Assembly: GCF_029664245.1 (NCBI RefSeq)
Contig: NZ_JANAIE010000002.1
Span: 310,001 to 374,000 of the forward strand
Origin: Profundicola chukchiensis
GTDB taxonomy: Bacteria > Bacteroidota > Bacteroidia > Flavobacteriales > Weeksellaceae
Direction: 5' to 3'
Length of the DNA: 64,000 nt
Program-made: the position numbers and the translations under genes
In this document: positions 62,209 through 64,000 of the stretch, piece after piece
How positions within the stretch are numbered: position 1 is the stretch's first letter
Layout of the letters: every line of letters starts with the position of its first letter
The notes under the pieces: model-generated
What the model was told of the DNA's origin: nothing
What the model saw: only the letters and a program-made list of their open reading frames with translations
Databases searched by the model: none

Positions 62209-63983
62209 GTGATGTGATTCGATTATTGCCTGACCATGTTGCAAATCAAATTGCTGCAGGTGAGGTAGTACAACGACCTGCGTCTGTGGTAAAAGAATTA
62301 TTAGAGAATGCCATTGACGCCAAGGCAACTTCAATTCAATTAATCATAAAAGAGGCCGGCCGACAATCTATTCAAGTGATAGATAACGGTAGCGGAATGT
62401 CTGTAACAGATGCGCGTATGGCCTTTGAGCGCCACGCAACTTCAAAAATATCTACTACAGATGATATTTTCCACATCCAAACCAAAGGATTTCGTGGAGA
62501 GGCACTAGCTTCGATTGCGGCAGTTGCCCAAGTTGAACTTAAAACTAAACAAGAAGATGAGGAAGTTGGTCATTTATTGAGGATTCATGGCGGAGAAGTC
62601 AAGGCACAAGAAGCCACAGTTACGCCAACTGGAACGATGATTAGTGTTAATAATCTATTTTTTAATGTTCCAGCGAGACGAAACTTCTTAAAATCAAATC
62701 AAGTAGAGTTTCGTCATATTATGGACGAGTTTCATCGTGTTGCTCTATCGCATGAAAATATTGACTTTAGCTTAATTCATAATGACAATGAGGTTTTTAG
62801 ACTTAATGGAACTCATTTAGCACAAAGGATTTTACATGTCTTTGGCAAAAAACTCGAAGGTCAATTAATTCCGATTTCAGAAGCCACCGATATCGTTAAA
62901 ATATCAGGATTCATCGGAAAACCAACCACTGCTAAGAAATCCCGTGGCGAACAGTTTTTCTTTGTTAATCATAGATTTATCAGAAGTGGCTATATGCACA
63001 AAGCAATTCAAAATGCTTTTGAAAATTTAATTGCTCCAGGCGAACATCCTACTTATTTTATTTTCATGGAAATCGATCCAGAAAATATTGATATTAATAT
63101 CCACCCTAGTAAAACAGAAATTAAATTTGTTGAAGAAGCAGCCATTTATGCACAACTTAGAGCGGCTACTAAACATGCTTTGGGTCAGTTTCAGGTAACT
63201 CCAACGATTAATTTCGATCAACCTGATTGGGATTTACCTGTAGTGAATAAGCAAAAAGAAATTAAAGCTCCACAGATCAGTGTAGACAGAAACTATAATC
63301 CTTTTCAAACACAGCCAAAAACTACTTATATACCCTCCACTCCTTCTCCGAAGCCAGGCGGGTCTTATAATTATTATGAATTAGAAAAGGAGCCCGAACC
63401 AACTCAGGCATTTTTTCTAGAGAAAGAAGAAACTAAATCGAACCAGTTAATGCAATGGCAAAATGCCTACATTATTACTGAATATGCCGGAGAGCTTATT
63501 ATCATTGACCAACATAGAGCGCATCAGAGCATTCTATATCAATCATTTATAAAGAAAAGCAAGGGTAATATTTTGAGTCAACAACTGCTTTTTCCAATTG
63601 AAATGGATTTATCGAAAAATGAATCCTTAAAAGTAAAAGACGCAGAGCAATATTGGATTTCCTTTGGTTTTGACTTAGAAATTGAAGAAGAATATTTAAG
63701 AATTAAAGCCATTCCAGGGGATTTACAATCTGAAATGATTACTCCATTGTTCACAGATTTTCTATCCGCTGATTTAGATATAGAAGAAGTTGAATACAGT
63801 TCTATCTTGGCTAAATTCATGGCTAAGGCGGCAGCTATTAGAAAAGGAACTCCAATATCACGTGAAAAACAACAAGATCTAGTGCAACAACTATTTGCTT
63901 TAGAGCAGTTTAATTATTCTCCCTTTGGAAAAGTAATTTATAAATCCTTTACTTTGCAGGATATCAAAAAGCAATTAGACTAA
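62205..63983 (+). CDS. mutL: DNA mismatch repair protein MutL
   Basis: 592 residues, complete. N-terminal GHKL ATPase with NQIAAGEVVQRPASVVKELL, ENAIDA, VIDNGSGM and TKGFRGEALASIAAVA, then NVPARRNFLK. The C-terminal dimerisation domain starts near residue 405. The endonuclease motif DQHRAHQSILYQ reads DQHRAH rather than DQHAxxERxxxE, so Mn-dependent nicking activity is uncertain. It is coupled to the upstream small gene by ATGA overlap. Partner mutS is at 35712. Confidence 0.95.
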   Translation: MSDVIRLLPDHVANQIAAGEVVQRPASVVKELLENAIDAKATSIQLIIKEAGRQSIQVIDNGSGMSVTDARMAFERHATSKISTTDDIFHIQTKGFRGEALASIAAVAQVELKTKQEDEEVGHLLRIHGGEVKAQEATVTPTGTMISVNNLFFNVPARRNFLKSNQVEFRHIMDEFHRVALSHENIDFSLIHNDNEVFRLNGTHLAQRILHVFGKKLEGQLIPISEATDIVKISGFIGKPTTAKKSRGEQFFFVNHRFIRSGYMHKAIQNAFENLIAPGEHPTYFIFMEIDPENIDINIHPSKTEIKFVEEAAIYAQLRAATKHALGQFQVTPTINFDQPDWDLPVVNKQKEIKAPQISVDRNYNPFQTQPKTTYIPSTPSPKPGGSYNYYELEKEPEPTQAFFLEKEETKSNQLMQWQNAYIITEYAGELIIIDQHRAHQSILYQSFIKKSKGNILSQQLLFPIEMDLSKNESLKVKDAEQYWISFGFDLEIEEEYLRIKAIPGDLQSEMITPLFTDFLSADLDIEEVEYSSILAKFMAKAAAIRKGTPISREKQQDLVQQLFALEQFNYSPFGKVIYKSFTLQDIKKQLD

Positions 63984-64000
63984 TTTACAGGTCTTTAATA

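Overview
The window is a low-GC, densely coded chromosomal segment of a flavobacterium-like member of the Bacteroidota, probably order Flavobacteriales. The evidence is the type IX secretion and gliding genes porV, porU and gldJ, many short-spacer lipoproteins, GLPGLI, GSCFA and choice-of-anchor families, and promoters of the Bacteroidota type (TTG, about 20 bases, TAnnTTTG). No tRNA, rRNA, IS element, CRISPR array or prophage was seen.

Layout. 1-11.3 kb: an MBL-fold hydrolase and an Ig-like lipoprotein, a GC-rich 145-base palindromic element, then porU-porV (minus) divergent from gldJ-murF (plus). 11.4-14.2 kb: an AT-rich accessory island with a frameshifted Gly/Pro-rich gene, a tiny membrane protein, and an array of headless toxin tips alternating with related immunity-like genes, partly duplicated and partly broken. 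14.2-17.8 kb: tatD, GSCFA, a polyprenyl synthase, an ECF-like sigma factor and a small Cys-rich membrane protein. 17.9-22.6 kb: an EEP-fold protein and a tight HerA-like ATPase / DnaQ-GIY-YIG nuclease / LOG-family operon. 22.7-31.1 kb: a P1B-4 type metal ATPase, then histidine degradation (hutH, hutI, hutU) with a deacetylase lipoprotein between. 31.1-39.4 kb: a GLPGLI/TonB-receptor pair, small secreted proteins, mutS, a lipocalin and a TrmH methyltransferase.

39.5-48.1 kb is the most interesting region. It holds a TPR LytS-type kinase, a LytTR response regulator and a second, degenerate LytS-type kinase. Four clusters of three 12-base boxes (consensus TGTATAAACGGT or its complement), phased at exactly 21 bases, lie 29-30 bases from a -7-like element. 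They point at a small lipoprotein, an OmpA-led operon, the regulator itself, and an intergenic stretch that codes for nothing but has a promoter, a 10-bp inverted repeat and a terminator. The last looks like an unannotated small RNA. I read this as a compact LytTR regulon whose genes lie around the regulator.

48.2-64 kb: a TonB receptor behind a TPP riboswitch (likely thiamin uptake), folD, queE, a DUF4136-like lipoprotein and murB, an aminotransferase, a YtxH/holin-like stress operon, a retropepsin-like PDZ protease, a DUF1573 protein, valS, an alpha/beta hydrolase, a small membrane protein and mutL, which is complete just before the window ends.
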